From the NCBI GenBank assembly GCA_000431815.1, contig FR889241.1, positions 28,758 through 88,461 of the forward strand: 59,704 nt of DNA. The letters run 5' to 3'. Below the pieces are notes generated by a model that saw nothing but the letters and a program-made list of their open reading frames with translations, was not told the DNA's origin and searched no databases. Of this stretch, positions 43,713 through 51,538 are shown piece by piece. Every line of letters starts with the position of its first letter. The first letter of the stretch is position 1. Source of the DNA: Butyrivibrio sp. CAG:318 (GTDB taxonomy: Bacteria; Bacillota; Clostridia; Lachnospirales; Lachnospiraceae). Position numbers and translations under genes: made by a program.

Positions 43713-45068
43713 CTACCTTAACGCATCCCTTATATCATGCAGTCCCGTTGTCGTTGTGATAAGGATTACCATATCATTGACCTTTATGACACTGTTTCCG
43801 GTTGGCATCTCGACTTTACCTTTGTGGGTAATGCAGCCTATAATCATATTTTTCTTAAGATTAAGTTCTTTGAGCGGGATGCCCACAACAGGAGAGTCTT
43901 CTCTTATCTGGAATTCAAGTGCCTCGACACGATTGTCATTAAGCCTGTATAACGTCTCTATATTACTTCCGATTGAATTCTTCATCGCACGGACATATTT
44001 AATAATTTCTTCTGCGGTAATGTATTTAGGATATATTACACTTCCGACTCCCAGACTTTCTATTATCTCATCATAGGATATTCGATGCACTTTGGTAAAA
44101 AGTTTCGCCTTGGAAAGGCTCTTGGCAAAAAGTGTAAGCATTATATTCTCTTCGTCAAAATTGGTCATTGACGCAAATGCTCCAACAGTCTTAAGGCCTT
44201 CCTCTATAAGGAGTTCCTTATCCGTAGCATCTCCGCATATTACAAGTGCCTTTGGAAGCATTTCGGTAAGTTCCTCGCACCTTGCCGGATCCTGCTCGAC
44301 TATTTTAACCTTTACTCCCATATTAAGGAGCTGTCTTGCCAGATAAATTGTTGTGGTACCGCCGCCAATCATCATGATATCCCTCGTAACGGAAGTCGGA
44401 TCTCCCATCTTCTTGAAGAAATCTATTGTATTCTCTGCAGGTGCCACGATGGTTATCTCATCCCCTGCCGCAAGTTCAAATTCCCCGTCAGGAATCATGA
44501 CCTCCTCACCGCGCTCTACAATCGGTATAAGAACATTACATTTGACTTTGGCCGACAGATCGCGGAGTTTAACACCGCACAATGCCGAATCTTCAGGTAC
44601 CTTATATATTACAAGTTCAACCCTGCTCTTGGCAAAACTATCAACCTTAAGAGCCGACGGAAATTTAAGCAGTCTTCCTATCTCCTGCGCCGCTGCCATC
44701 TGTGGATTAATAATCATCGAAAGACCCAGCTCTTCCTTGATAAAACCTATCTCGCGGCTGTACACGGGATTACTTACCCTTGCAATCGTATGACATCCGC
44801 CGGCCTTTCTCGCGATAAGACAACACAGAAGATTGAGTTCATCCGCACCTGTTACGGCAATAAGGAGATCCGCATTGTCGACACCGGCCTCGCGCTGGAT
44901 ATTAAGGCTCGCGCCGTTACCTACCACGCCAAGCACATCATATGCATCCGATACACCGTTTACAAGCTTTTCATTAACATCGACCACTGTTATGTTATGT
45001 CCCTCATAGCTGAGCTGTTCGGCTATTGCCGAGCCGACGTTGCCGCAGCCTACAATAATTATTTTCAT
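43713..45068 (-). CDS. trkA: Potassium uptake regulatory subunit TrkA (two RCK units)
   Basis: 451 aa. ATG overlaps the araC stop by 4 bases (ATGA), with AAGGTG upstream. Two tandem RCK halves each contain a Rossmann NAD-binding part, MKIIIVGCGNVGSAIAEQL at residue 1 and IMMIGGGTTTIYLARQLL near 230, plus a TrkA-C ligand-binding part. It is a cytoplasmic ring protein that binds nucleotides and gates TrkH. The second half's GGGTTT departs from GxGxxG. The tight overlap on both sides implies one translational unit araC-trkA-trkH. Confidence 0.94.
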   Translation of the reverse strand: MKIIIVGCGNVGSAIAEQLSYEGHNITVVDVNEKLVNGVSDAYDVLGVVGNGASLNIQREAGVDNADLLIAVTGADELNLLCCLIARKAGGCHTIARVSNPVYSREIGFIKEELGLSMIINPQMAAAQEIGRLLKFPSALKVDSFAKSRVELVIYKVPEDSALCGVKLRDLSAKVKCNVLIPIVERGEEVMIPDGEFELAAGDEITIVAPAENTIDFFKKMGDPTSVTRDIMMIGGGTTTIYLARQLLNMGVKVKIVEQDPARCEELTEMLPKALVICGDATDKELLIEEGLKTVGAFASMTNFDEENIMLTLFAKSLSKAKLFTKVHRISYDEIIESLGVGSVIYPKYITAEEIIKYVRAMKNSIGSNIETLYRLNDNRVEALEFQIREDSPVVGIPLKELNLKKNMIIGCITHKGKVEMPTGNSVIKVNDMVILITTTTGLHDIRDALR

Positions 45069-45910
45069 TCCTGCACCTTTCCTTTAACCTTTGATGGTGA
45101 TATGTTGTATTTTTTCTTGAATAATTTACTGAAATGATATGCATCATCATATCCGACCATCTGCGCAGCCTGCTGTACACTGTCGCAGCTGCCGTTCTTA
45201 AGTAATTCCATTGCGTGGCTGAGCCTTATATCTATAAGATAACTTATCGGAGCATCGCCTGTCTCACTCTTGAAAATCTTTGATATGTAATACGGACTCA
45301 GATACATATTCTCTGCAATCTGGTCTAATGATATTTTCTCATTATAATGGTCCTCAAAATAACTTACAATTCGTTCGACAACGTATTTCTTGCTGACAGA
45401 CTCGAAAGCATACCCTTTGGATGCTTCAATAGGATCTGACAATTCTCTTATGATAAGCAGGAGTATTTCCATCAGATAAGCCTTCAGCATAAAATACCTT
45501 CCGGGTCTTAATACCTCATTCTCTTCCGACATCTTAAGCGACATCCTTAAAAGCTTCTGCCGTAATTCTCCCTTGGTATGCATAACCGGTGCATCCGTAA
45601 TATCCAGACAGTTAACCTTATGGCCTTCAAGCTGTATATCCGTAAATCCCACAAAAAATTCCACTGCCGGATTCCCGCTTCCGTCAGTCAGGGCCTGATG
45701 ATATACACCGGGATTGAATATAAGAAGGTCTCCCTCCGAAACATCATATATTATATCATTTATTCTATACCTGCCACTGCCGGACACAATAAGGCTCATC
45801 TCGATGTGGTTACTATGGCAATGGTAATTAACCTCGTCGCGTGTCCTTGCTCCTTTCCAGCAGAACAGGAACGTAGGGTTCAGATCATTAAACCGTATCT
45901 TCTCACACAT
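45065..45910 (-). CDS. AraC-family transcriptional regulator
   Basis: 281 aa. ATG with AGGAAGAAG upstream. An N-terminal cupin sensor (about 25-110: YHCHSNHIEMSLIVSGSGRYRINDIIYDVSEGDLLIFNPGVYHQ) and a C-terminal AraC domain with two helix-turn-helix units, ISLDQIAENMYLSPYYISKIFKSETGDAPISYL and SVQQAAQMVGYDDAYHFSKLFKKKYNISPSKVK. This layout usually senses a small molecule and activates a neighbouring promoter. It is first in an operon with trkA and trkH and divergent from an ABC exporter pair whose promoter carries a direct repeat of the spacing AraC proteins use. Confidence 0.92.
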   Translation of the reverse strand: MCEKIRFNDLNPTFLFCWKGARTRDEVNYHCHSNHIEMSLIVSGSGRYRINDIIYDVSEGDLLIFNPGVYHQALTDGSGNPAVEFFVGFTDIQLEGHKVNCLDITDAPVMHTKGELRQKLLRMSLKMSEENEVLRPGRYFMLKAYLMEILLLIIRELSDPIEASKGYAFESVSKKYVVERIVSYFEDHYNEKISLDQIAENMYLSPYYISKIFKSETGDAPISYLIDIRLSHAMELLKNGSCDSVQQAAQMVGYDDAYHFSKLFKKKYNISPSKVKGKVQE

Positions 45911-45968
45911 ATTCTTCTTCCTATGTATTTTAACGCATAATTCTGATAAAAGTATACCACAAATCGGA

Positions 45969-46029
45969 CAAAATACTACATCAATGAAGCAAAATTCTAC
46001 ATTTTCTTTTTCAATTAAGATTTTATACT
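45969..46029 (+). promoter_or_regulatory. AraC-type direct-repeat site and promoter of the ABC exporter
   Basis: CAAAATACTACA (45969-45980) and CAAAATTCTACA (45990-46001) are 12-bp direct repeats, 21 bp apart, differing at one base. The second abuts a poor -35 (ATTTTC, 46001-46006), followed by 17 bases and TATACT (46024-46029). A weak -35 next to a two-turn direct repeat is the layout of an AraC-activated promoter. Confidence 0.65.
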
Positions 46030-46064
46030 AGAGTAAAACAATAATTCGTGAGGTTTTATTAATT

Positions 46065-47816
46065 ATGACAGCAGAAAAATGGTTTCTGGGTTTTCTAAAA
46101 AAATACAAATGGCTTATGGTACTCGGTCTTGTCATGACAACCGTAATTTCCGTGCTTGCCATTGTCAACCCGCACATATCGGGACTTATTGTTGACGATG
46201 TCATCAAGGGCGGCAATTACGACGAGCTTCCTTATCTTGCAGCCATACTTATCGGAGTTACCGCAGTCAGAAGTGTTCTCCGCTTTTTCTATCAGGTAGT
46301 CTTTGAAACCTGTTCACAGGGTGTACTCTATGAGATGCGTGACACCGTTTACCGTAAATTCATGCAGGAGGATTTTGCATTCTATAACAGGGAGCGCACA
46401 GGTGACCTGATGTCAAGACAGACCGGTGACATGGATGCCGTAAGGCATTTTGTTGCCTATGTTATATATGCAGTATATGAGAATGTTCTGCTTCTTATTT
46501 TTGCAATTATAATGATTTTTACGGTAAGTTACAAAATGGCTTTATGTATGCTTGTCGTTCTTCCGCTTACGGCACTCACTACATATTTCCAGTCAAAACA
46601 GGTACGCCCCGCTTTCAAGCGCAACCGTAACTGTTTCTCATCATTAAATGCTTTCGTTCAGGAAAATGTCAGCGGTAACAGAGTTGTCAAAGCATTTTCC
46701 AAGGAAGATTACGAGATTGCCAAATTCAATGCAGAAAACGATGATTTCAGGGATTCACAGCTTGAAGCAGCGAAAATATGGATGAGATTTATTCCGATTT
46801 TTGAAGTGCTTTCCTATGCCCTTACCATAATCCTTATCCTCTACGGCGGATATATGGTTATTCAGGGTGAAATAACACTCGGTGACCTCGTAAAGGTCAA
46901 CGGTTATCTCTGGATGCTTACCGCGCCGCTCCGTATGGCAGGCTGGTGGATTAACGACATCCAGCGTTTTACGACTTCGATTGAGAAAATATACGACACT
47001 TATACCAAAGAGCCTTCCATCAAAACTCCTGAAAAAGGTATCCGCGAAGCGCGGTTTAAGGGTGCCGTTGAGTTTAAGAATGTATCCTACCGTGCGGATG
47101 ACACAGATATCGTGGAAGATATCAATTTCAAGGTAGAGCCGGGACAGACAATAGGTATTATCGGTTCGACCGGTGCCGGCAAATCAACCATAATGAATCT
47201 TCTCTGCCGTTTCTATGATGCGACGGAAGGAGAGGTACTGGTGGACGGTGTGAACGTCAAAGCACTTGATCTGTACAATCTCCGCGATAACATCGGAATG
47301 GCGATGCAGGATGTTTTTCTCTTCTCCGACACAATAGAAGGCAACATCGCATACGCACATCCCGACTGCACGTTTGAGGAGGTTAAACAGGCAGCCATCA
47401 TGGCAGACGCCAATCATTTTATCCAGTCTCTTCCCGAGGGATATGACACAATTGTCGGTGAGCGCGGTGTAGGTCTTTCCGGCGGTCAGAAGCAGCGGAT
47501 TTCCCTCGCAAGGGCATTGCTCAAGAACCCTTCGATACTTATATTAGATGATACCACGTCCGCGGTTGATATGGAAACCGAAAGCTATATCCAGACGCAG
47601 CTTAGTAACATAAAGAACCGCTGCACTATTTTTGTAATAGCTTACCGTATATCGTCCATATGCAATGCAGACCAGATTCTTGTCATGGACAACGGCCGGA
47701 TAATAGAGCACGGAACGCATGATGAACTGATGAAGCAGAACGGTTATTACGCTTCCGCATTTTACACACAATACGGTGAAATTCCGGATGAATTCAAGAA
47801 GAAAGGCGGTGAATAA
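46065..47816 (+). CDS. Heterodimeric ABC exporter, subunit with degenerate ATP site
   Basis: 583 aa. ATG with GAGG about 11 bases upstream. An N-terminal type IV exporter membrane domain (six helices, 1-300) precedes a nucleotide-binding domain with Walker A GSTGAGKST (about 366-374), signature LSGGQ (about 470) and Walker B LILDDTTSAVD (about 491). The catalytic Glu after Walker B is Asp, and the H-loop His is Tyr (IAYRIS, about 527). Such loss is normal in one half of heterodimeric exporters, and the partner encoded next keeps both. Substrate is unknown; drugs, peptides or lipids are possible. Confidence 0.92.
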   Translation: MTAEKWFLGFLKKYKWLMVLGLVMTTVISVLAIVNPHISGLIVDDVIKGGNYDELPYLAAILIGVTAVRSVLRFFYQVVFETCSQGVLYEMRDTVYRKFMQEDFAFYNRERTGDLMSRQTGDMDAVRHFVAYVIYAVYENVLLLIFAIIMIFTVSYKMALCMLVVLPLTALTTYFQSKQVRPAFKRNRNCFSSLNAFVQENVSGNRVVKAFSKEDYEIAKFNAENDDFRDSQLEAAKIWMRFIPIFEVLSYALTIILILYGGYMVIQGEITLGDLVKVNGYLWMLTAPLRMAGWWINDIQRFTTSIEKIYDTYTKEPSIKTPEKGIREARFKGAVEFKNVSYRADDTDIVEDINFKVEPGQTIGIIGSTGAGKSTIMNLLCRFYDATEGEVLVDGVNVKALDLYNLRDNIGMAMQDVFLFSDTIEGNIAYAHPDCTFEEVKQAAIMADANHFIQSLPEGYDTIVGERGVGLSGGQKQRISLARALLKNPSILILDDTTSAVDMETESYIQTQLSNIKNRCTIFVIAYRISSICNADQILVMDNGRIIEHGTHDELMKQNGYYASAFYTQYGEIPDEFKKKGGE

Positions 47817-47817
47817 A

Positions 47818-49602
47818 ATGGCACGTAATAAATATGACGTTGACGAGGTGCTTGAAGACCGTTTTGATATCAACCAGCTTAAGAGGCTCGGCAAATATGT
47901 TGCGCCGTATAAGAAAAAAATGATTCTCGTTATACTTATAATGATGTCATCCTCCGCCCTGGTAATGATGATACCGAAATTTTTCCAGAAGGTCATGGAC
48001 GTATCGATTCCCAATAAGGATATGAAATCCATTGCAATGTATGCCGGTCTTACACTCCTTATTGCGCTGTATTCGGCATTCAGCCTCCGTATCAAGATAA
48101 AAATAACCAATGAAATCGGCCAGAACATTATTCATCAGATAAGATATGATATTTTTGAACATCTGCAGGAACTGCCTTTTTCATATTATGATAACCGCCC
48201 GCATGGCAAAATCCAGGTCCGCGTGGTCAACTATGTAAACAGTTTAAGTGACCTTTTGTCAAACGGTATCATAAATACAATTACGGATATGTGCAATCTC
48301 ATATTCATCATTGTGTTTATGTTTTTAGCCAATGTCAAACTGACTCTCATATGTCTGTGCGGTCTCCCGGTGCTCATCGCAGTCATTGTTTTTATCAAGA
48401 AAAAACAGCGCCGCGCATGGCAGATACAGAGCAACAAGCAGTCCAACCTGAATGCTTACATAGCCGAGAGCATCAACGGAATCCGCGTTACACAGTCGTT
48501 TACGCGTGAAGAGCGCAACACGGATATTTTTAACAACTTAAGCAGCGGATACAGAAGCGCATGGATGCGTGCCGTAAAGTTTAATTTCCTTATGGGACCG
48601 AGCGTTGATGTTATATCAGTTATTACAACATGTTTCATATACGTGCTCGGAATAAGCTGGATGGCCGGCGGTGACACAGCTATTACAGTCGGTACGCTCG
48701 TCCTGTTTACGGCTTACATAAGCCAGTTCTGGACACCGATCAACACTCTTGCCGGATTTTATAATTCACTGTTGACCGCCATTTCATATCTTGAGCGTAT
48801 TTTTGAGACAATTGACGAAGATGTTGCCGTCAAAGATGCTCCGGATGCCATGGATATGCCTCCGATTACCGGCAAGGTAGAATTTAAGGATGTAACGTTC
48901 TCTTATGATGACGGTCATCCTATTCTTAATAAGATTAATTTTACTGCCAATCCGGGTGAAACCTTCGCGATTGTAGGCCCGACCGGTGCCGGCAAAACAA
49001 CAATAGTAAACCTTATCAGCCGTTTCTACAATGTAGATTCCGGCGAGGTTCTCATAGATGATATTGATATCTCCAAGGTAAAAATACATTCACTGCGTAC
49101 CCAGATGGGCATAATGATGCAGGACAGCTTCATATTCTCCGGTACGATTATGGACAACATCAGATACGGCAATATGGAAGCCTCTGACGAAGATGTCATC
49201 CGCGCCGCCAAAACAGTGTGCGCACATGATTTTATCATGGAGATGGAAAACGGCTATATGACTGAGGTCAATGAACGCGGAAGCCGTCTTTCCGCCGGCC
49301 AGCGCCAGCTCATCTCTTTTGCGAGAGCGCTGCTTGCCGACCCTAAGATACTTATTCTCGATGAAGCGACCTCAAGCATCGATACCGAAACTGAGCGCGT
49401 GCTGCAAAAAGGTCTTAACGAACTTCTCAAAGGCCGTACTTCTTTCATAATCGCCCACAGGCTGTCCACCATCAAGAATGCCGACTGCATTATGTATGTG
49501 GAAAACGGCGGTATCATAGAGCGCGGCACACATGATGAACTGCTCGCCCTGAAAGGCAAATATTACGAGCTGTATATGTCACAATTCGATTTTCTCAAAT
49601 AA
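47818..49602 (+). CDS. Heterodimeric ABC exporter, catalytically complete subunit
   Basis: 594 aa. The ATG at 47818 is one base past the partner's stop, with GGCGGTGA as ribosome site; the longer frame overlapping the first gene is not favoured. The membrane domain (1-320) and nucleotide-binding domain have Walker A GPTGAGKTT (about 387-395), signature LSAGQ (about 490), Walker B LILDEATSSID with catalytic Glu (about 513), and H-loop IAHRLS (about 545). It should pair with the preceding subunit. The signature reads LSAGQ rather than LSGGQ, which in the dimer faces the partner's Walker A. Confidence 0.93.
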   Translation: MARNKYDVDEVLEDRFDINQLKRLGKYVAPYKKKMILVILIMMSSSALVMMIPKFFQKVMDVSIPNKDMKSIAMYAGLTLLIALYSAFSLRIKIKITNEIGQNIIHQIRYDIFEHLQELPFSYYDNRPHGKIQVRVVNYVNSLSDLLSNGIINTITDMCNLIFIIVFMFLANVKLTLICLCGLPVLIAVIVFIKKKQRRAWQIQSNKQSNLNAYIAESINGIRVTQSFTREERNTDIFNNLSSGYRSAWMRAVKFNFLMGPSVDVISVITTCFIYVLGISWMAGGDTAITVGTLVLFTAYISQFWTPINTLAGFYNSLLTAISYLERIFETIDEDVAVKDAPDAMDMPPITGKVEFKDVTFSYDDGHPILNKINFTANPGETFAIVGPTGAGKTTIVNLISRFYNVDSGEVLIDDIDISKVKIHSLRTQMGIMMQDSFIFSGTIMDNIRYGNMEASDEDVIRAAKTVCAHDFIMEMENGYMTEVNERGSRLSAGQRQLISFARALLADPKILILDEATSSIDTETERVLQKGLNELLKGRTSFIIAHRLSTIKNADCIMYVENGGIIERGTHDELLALKGKYYELYMSQFDFLK

Positions 49603-49628
49603 CCGCAGTGACTTAAACCCGCAATATC

Positions 49629-49666
49629 AAAAATCCCGGTGCCACCTCCGCAGCTCCGGGATTTTT
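49629..49666. terminator. Bidirectional terminator between the ABC exporter and the EamA gene
   Basis: AAAAATCCCGG (49629-49639) pairs with CCGGGATTTTT (49656-49666): an 11-bp stem with A/T flanks that give T-runs on both strands. Both convergent genes end within 30 bases. Confidence 0.88.
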
Positions 49667-49668
49667 GT

Positions 49669-50595
49669 TTATGATTTTATCTTTTTACCCACGGGAACCT
49701 GCGCTAACAGGATTGCCGCAAATATCAGTACACACCCCATTATTTCTCTTCCTCCGAGTTGTTCGTCAAGTATCAGCCATCCGGTCAGGACTGAAAAAAC
49801 CGATTCAAGGCTCATTATCATAGATGCAAGTGTCGGATTAAGTCCGTTCTGTCCTATTATCTGCAATGTATATGCCACTCCGCATGACATAACGCCCGAA
49901 TACAGCAATGCAATCCATGCCTGTGATGATGCGAATGTTGATGTCCAGGCAGCCATTCCATCCGGTATGATTTCGCAAAACACCATCGGGAAAAATCCCA
50001 ATATTCCGCATGCAAAAAACTGTATACATGAAAGTCTCACACCATCCACCAACGGTGAAAAATAATCTATTACCATAATGTGTCCCGCAAAGAGCAGCGC
50101 ACATACAAGTGTTACCAGATCCGATGCTGCCAGACTTAACGATTCTTTCACGCATAAGAGATACAGCCCGCCAATCGTTATCACAATACCTATCCATATG
50201 TTCCAGCTGCATTTTCTTTTGAAGAAAATTCCAAGCACCGGAACTATCAGTATATAACACGCCGTGAGAAATCCTGATTTGCCTGCCGTGGTTCCCATAA
50301 ACATTCCCAGCTGCTGCATTGTGCTTGCCAGAAAAAGCATTGTGCCACAGCACAATCCACCAATCAACAGTATCTTTCTGTCTCCTGCATTCTGCGGTTT
50401 CCTTGGAGAAGGTTTAACTTTATCTATCGCAGCAATTACCGGAATAAGCACTATTCCTCCTATTATCGACCTTACGCAGTTAAAAGTAAACGGTCCGACG
50501 ATACTTCCGCCCTGTCTCTGCGCCACAAACGAGCTTCCCCAGATAAGTGCGGTAAGGACCAGCAATAACGAATTTCTTAATTTGGTGTTTTTCAT
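49669..50595 (-). CDS. EamA/DMT-family transporter
   Basis: 308 aa. ATG at 50595 with AAAGG upstream. Ten membrane helices are arranged as two EamA repeats; the first begins LLLVLTALIWGSSFVAQRQGG and the second SDLVTLVCALLFAGHIMVIDYFS. LASMIMSLESVFSVLTGWLILDEQLGGREIMGCVLIFAAILL is the typical last part. Family members export amino acids, nucleobases or metabolites, and the substrate here cannot be told. It is a single-gene unit with its own promoter and shares a terminator with the ABC exporter genes. Confidence 0.9.
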   Translation of the reverse strand: MKNTKLRNSLLLVLTALIWGSSFVAQRQGGSIVGPFTFNCVRSIIGGIVLIPVIAAIDKVKPSPRKPQNAGDRKILLIGGLCCGTMLFLASTMQQLGMFMGTTAGKSGFLTACYILIVPVLGIFFKRKCSWNIWIGIVITIGGLYLLCVKESLSLAASDLVTLVCALLFAGHIMVIDYFSPLVDGVRLSCIQFFACGILGFFPMVFCEIIPDGMAAWTSTFASSQAWIALLYSGVMSCGVAYTLQIIGQNGLNPTLASMIMSLESVFSVLTGWLILDEQLGGREIMGCVLIFAAILLAQVPVGKKIKS

Positions 50596-50631
50596 AATCT
50601 CAGCCTTTCGTACATCAGTCAACTAGCTGGT

Positions 50632-50661
50632 ATGATACACCTTAATGCTTCGATATGTCAA
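50632..50661 (-). promoter_or_regulatory. Sigma-A promoter of the EamA gene
   Basis: On the minus strand TTGACA (50656-50661), an 18-base spacer and TATCAT (50632-50637), 37 bases before the start codon. Confidence 0.7.
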
Positions 50662-50712
50662 TCTCCCGTGTACTTGCAATTTAATAATTTCGTAACATTT
50701 ATAATTCAGATA

Positions 50713-50741
50713 TTGACAGTTTGTATCTGTTGTGGTAGTCT
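50713..50741 (+). promoter_or_regulatory. Candidate sigma-A promoter of the hemolysin III-type gene
   Basis: TTGACA (50713-50718), a 17-base spacer and TAGTCT (50736-50741). The -10 is imperfect. Transcription from here gives a leader of about 90 bases. Confidence 0.5.
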
Positions 50742-50767
50742 ACAGCATATACATCACATAGTTTTCA

Positions 50768-50808
50768 ATACTACGTTATGTATTTCAGCGAATTATTTGT
50801 CGTAGTAT
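50768..50808 (+). other. Leader hairpin before the hemolysin III-type gene
   Basis: An 8-bp perfect stem, ATACTACG (50768-50775) with CGTAGTAT (50801-50808), and a 25-base loop, ending 20 bases before the ribosome site. There is no T-run after it, so it is not a terminator. It may be a regulatory leader structure or an operator with wide spacing. I cannot match it to a known riboswitch. Confidence 0.45.
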
Positions 50809-50840
50809 GTCACATACTATTTATATGAAAGGAGATTATT

Positions 50841-51488
50841 ATGAAGATTACTATCCGTGAACCGGGCAGCGCCATTACGCACCTTATAGGGATGATTCTG
50901 GCTGCCGCTGCCACTACACCGCTTTTAATAAAATCAGCACTTGCCGGAGGTAGCACACTTATGGCACTGAGCATTTTCTGTCTCAGCATGGTACTTCTCT
51001 ACGGCGCAAGCACAGTCTATCATTCGGTGAATCTTAAAGGAAGTGCTTTGAAAATTTTCAAAAAAATAGATCATATGATGATTTTTGTCCTTATCGCAGG
51101 CTCATACACGCCGATATGTCTTATTGTTCTCGGCGGTAGGGCCGGATATACCCTTCTCACAGTTGTGTGGGGAATTGCCCTTATAGGTATGTTGCTCAAG
51201 GCTTGCTGGGTAACCTGTCCGAAGTGGTTCTCATCTATTATATACATCTCAATGGGCTGGGTGTGCGCCGCTGTATTTGGGAAATTGTGGGATACGCTTA
51301 CACCCGCAGCCTTCGGCTGGCTTCTGGCCGGCGGCATAATCTATACCGTGGGCGGAATAATTTATGCCATAAAGCCCAGATTTTTTGATGAGAAGCATCC
51401 GTCATTCGGACTGCACGAAATCTTCCATCTTTTTGTTATGGGCGGCAGCATATGCCATTTCATATTTATGTTTCTCTATGTAGCATAA
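50841..51488 (+). CDS. Hemolysin III/TrhA family membrane protein (PAQR fold)
   Basis: 215 aa. ATG with AAAGGAG upstream. Seven membrane helices and the family's metal-site blocks: ASTVYHSVN in the first third, KKIDHMMIFVLIAGSYTPICL, and FGLHEIFHLFVMGGSICHFIF at the end, with His residues expected to hold zinc. Bacterial members have been linked to membrane lipid homeostasis and do not usually act as hemolysins. It has its own promoter, a structured leader and a terminator that runs into the convergent potD. Confidence 0.93.
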   Translation: MKITIREPGSAITHLIGMILAAAATTPLLIKSALAGGSTLMALSIFCLSMVLLYGASTVYHSVNLKGSALKIFKKIDHMMIFVLIAGSYTPICLIVLGGRAGYTLLTVVWGIALIGMLLKACWVTCPKWFSSIIYISMGWVCAAVFGKLWDTLTPAAFGWLLAGGIIYTVGGIIYAIKPRFFDEKHPSFGLHEIFHLFVMGGSICHFIFMFLYVA

Positions 51489-51491
51489 TAC

Positions 51492-51533
51492 AAGGCTGCT
51501 ATGAACTGTTATCAGTCCATGGCAGCCTTTTTT
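51492..51533 (+). terminator. Rho-independent terminator of the hemolysin III-type gene
   Basis: AAGGCTGC (51492-51499) pairs with GCAGCCTT (51522-51529) and is followed by a T-run to 51533. Confidence 0.85.
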
Positions 51534-51538
51534 AATAC

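Noticed and set aside
46065..47816. Sequencing error in the Walker B or H-loop of the first ABC subunit
   Set aside because: Degeneracy in one half is normal for heterodimeric exporters and both changes are in-frame substitutions.
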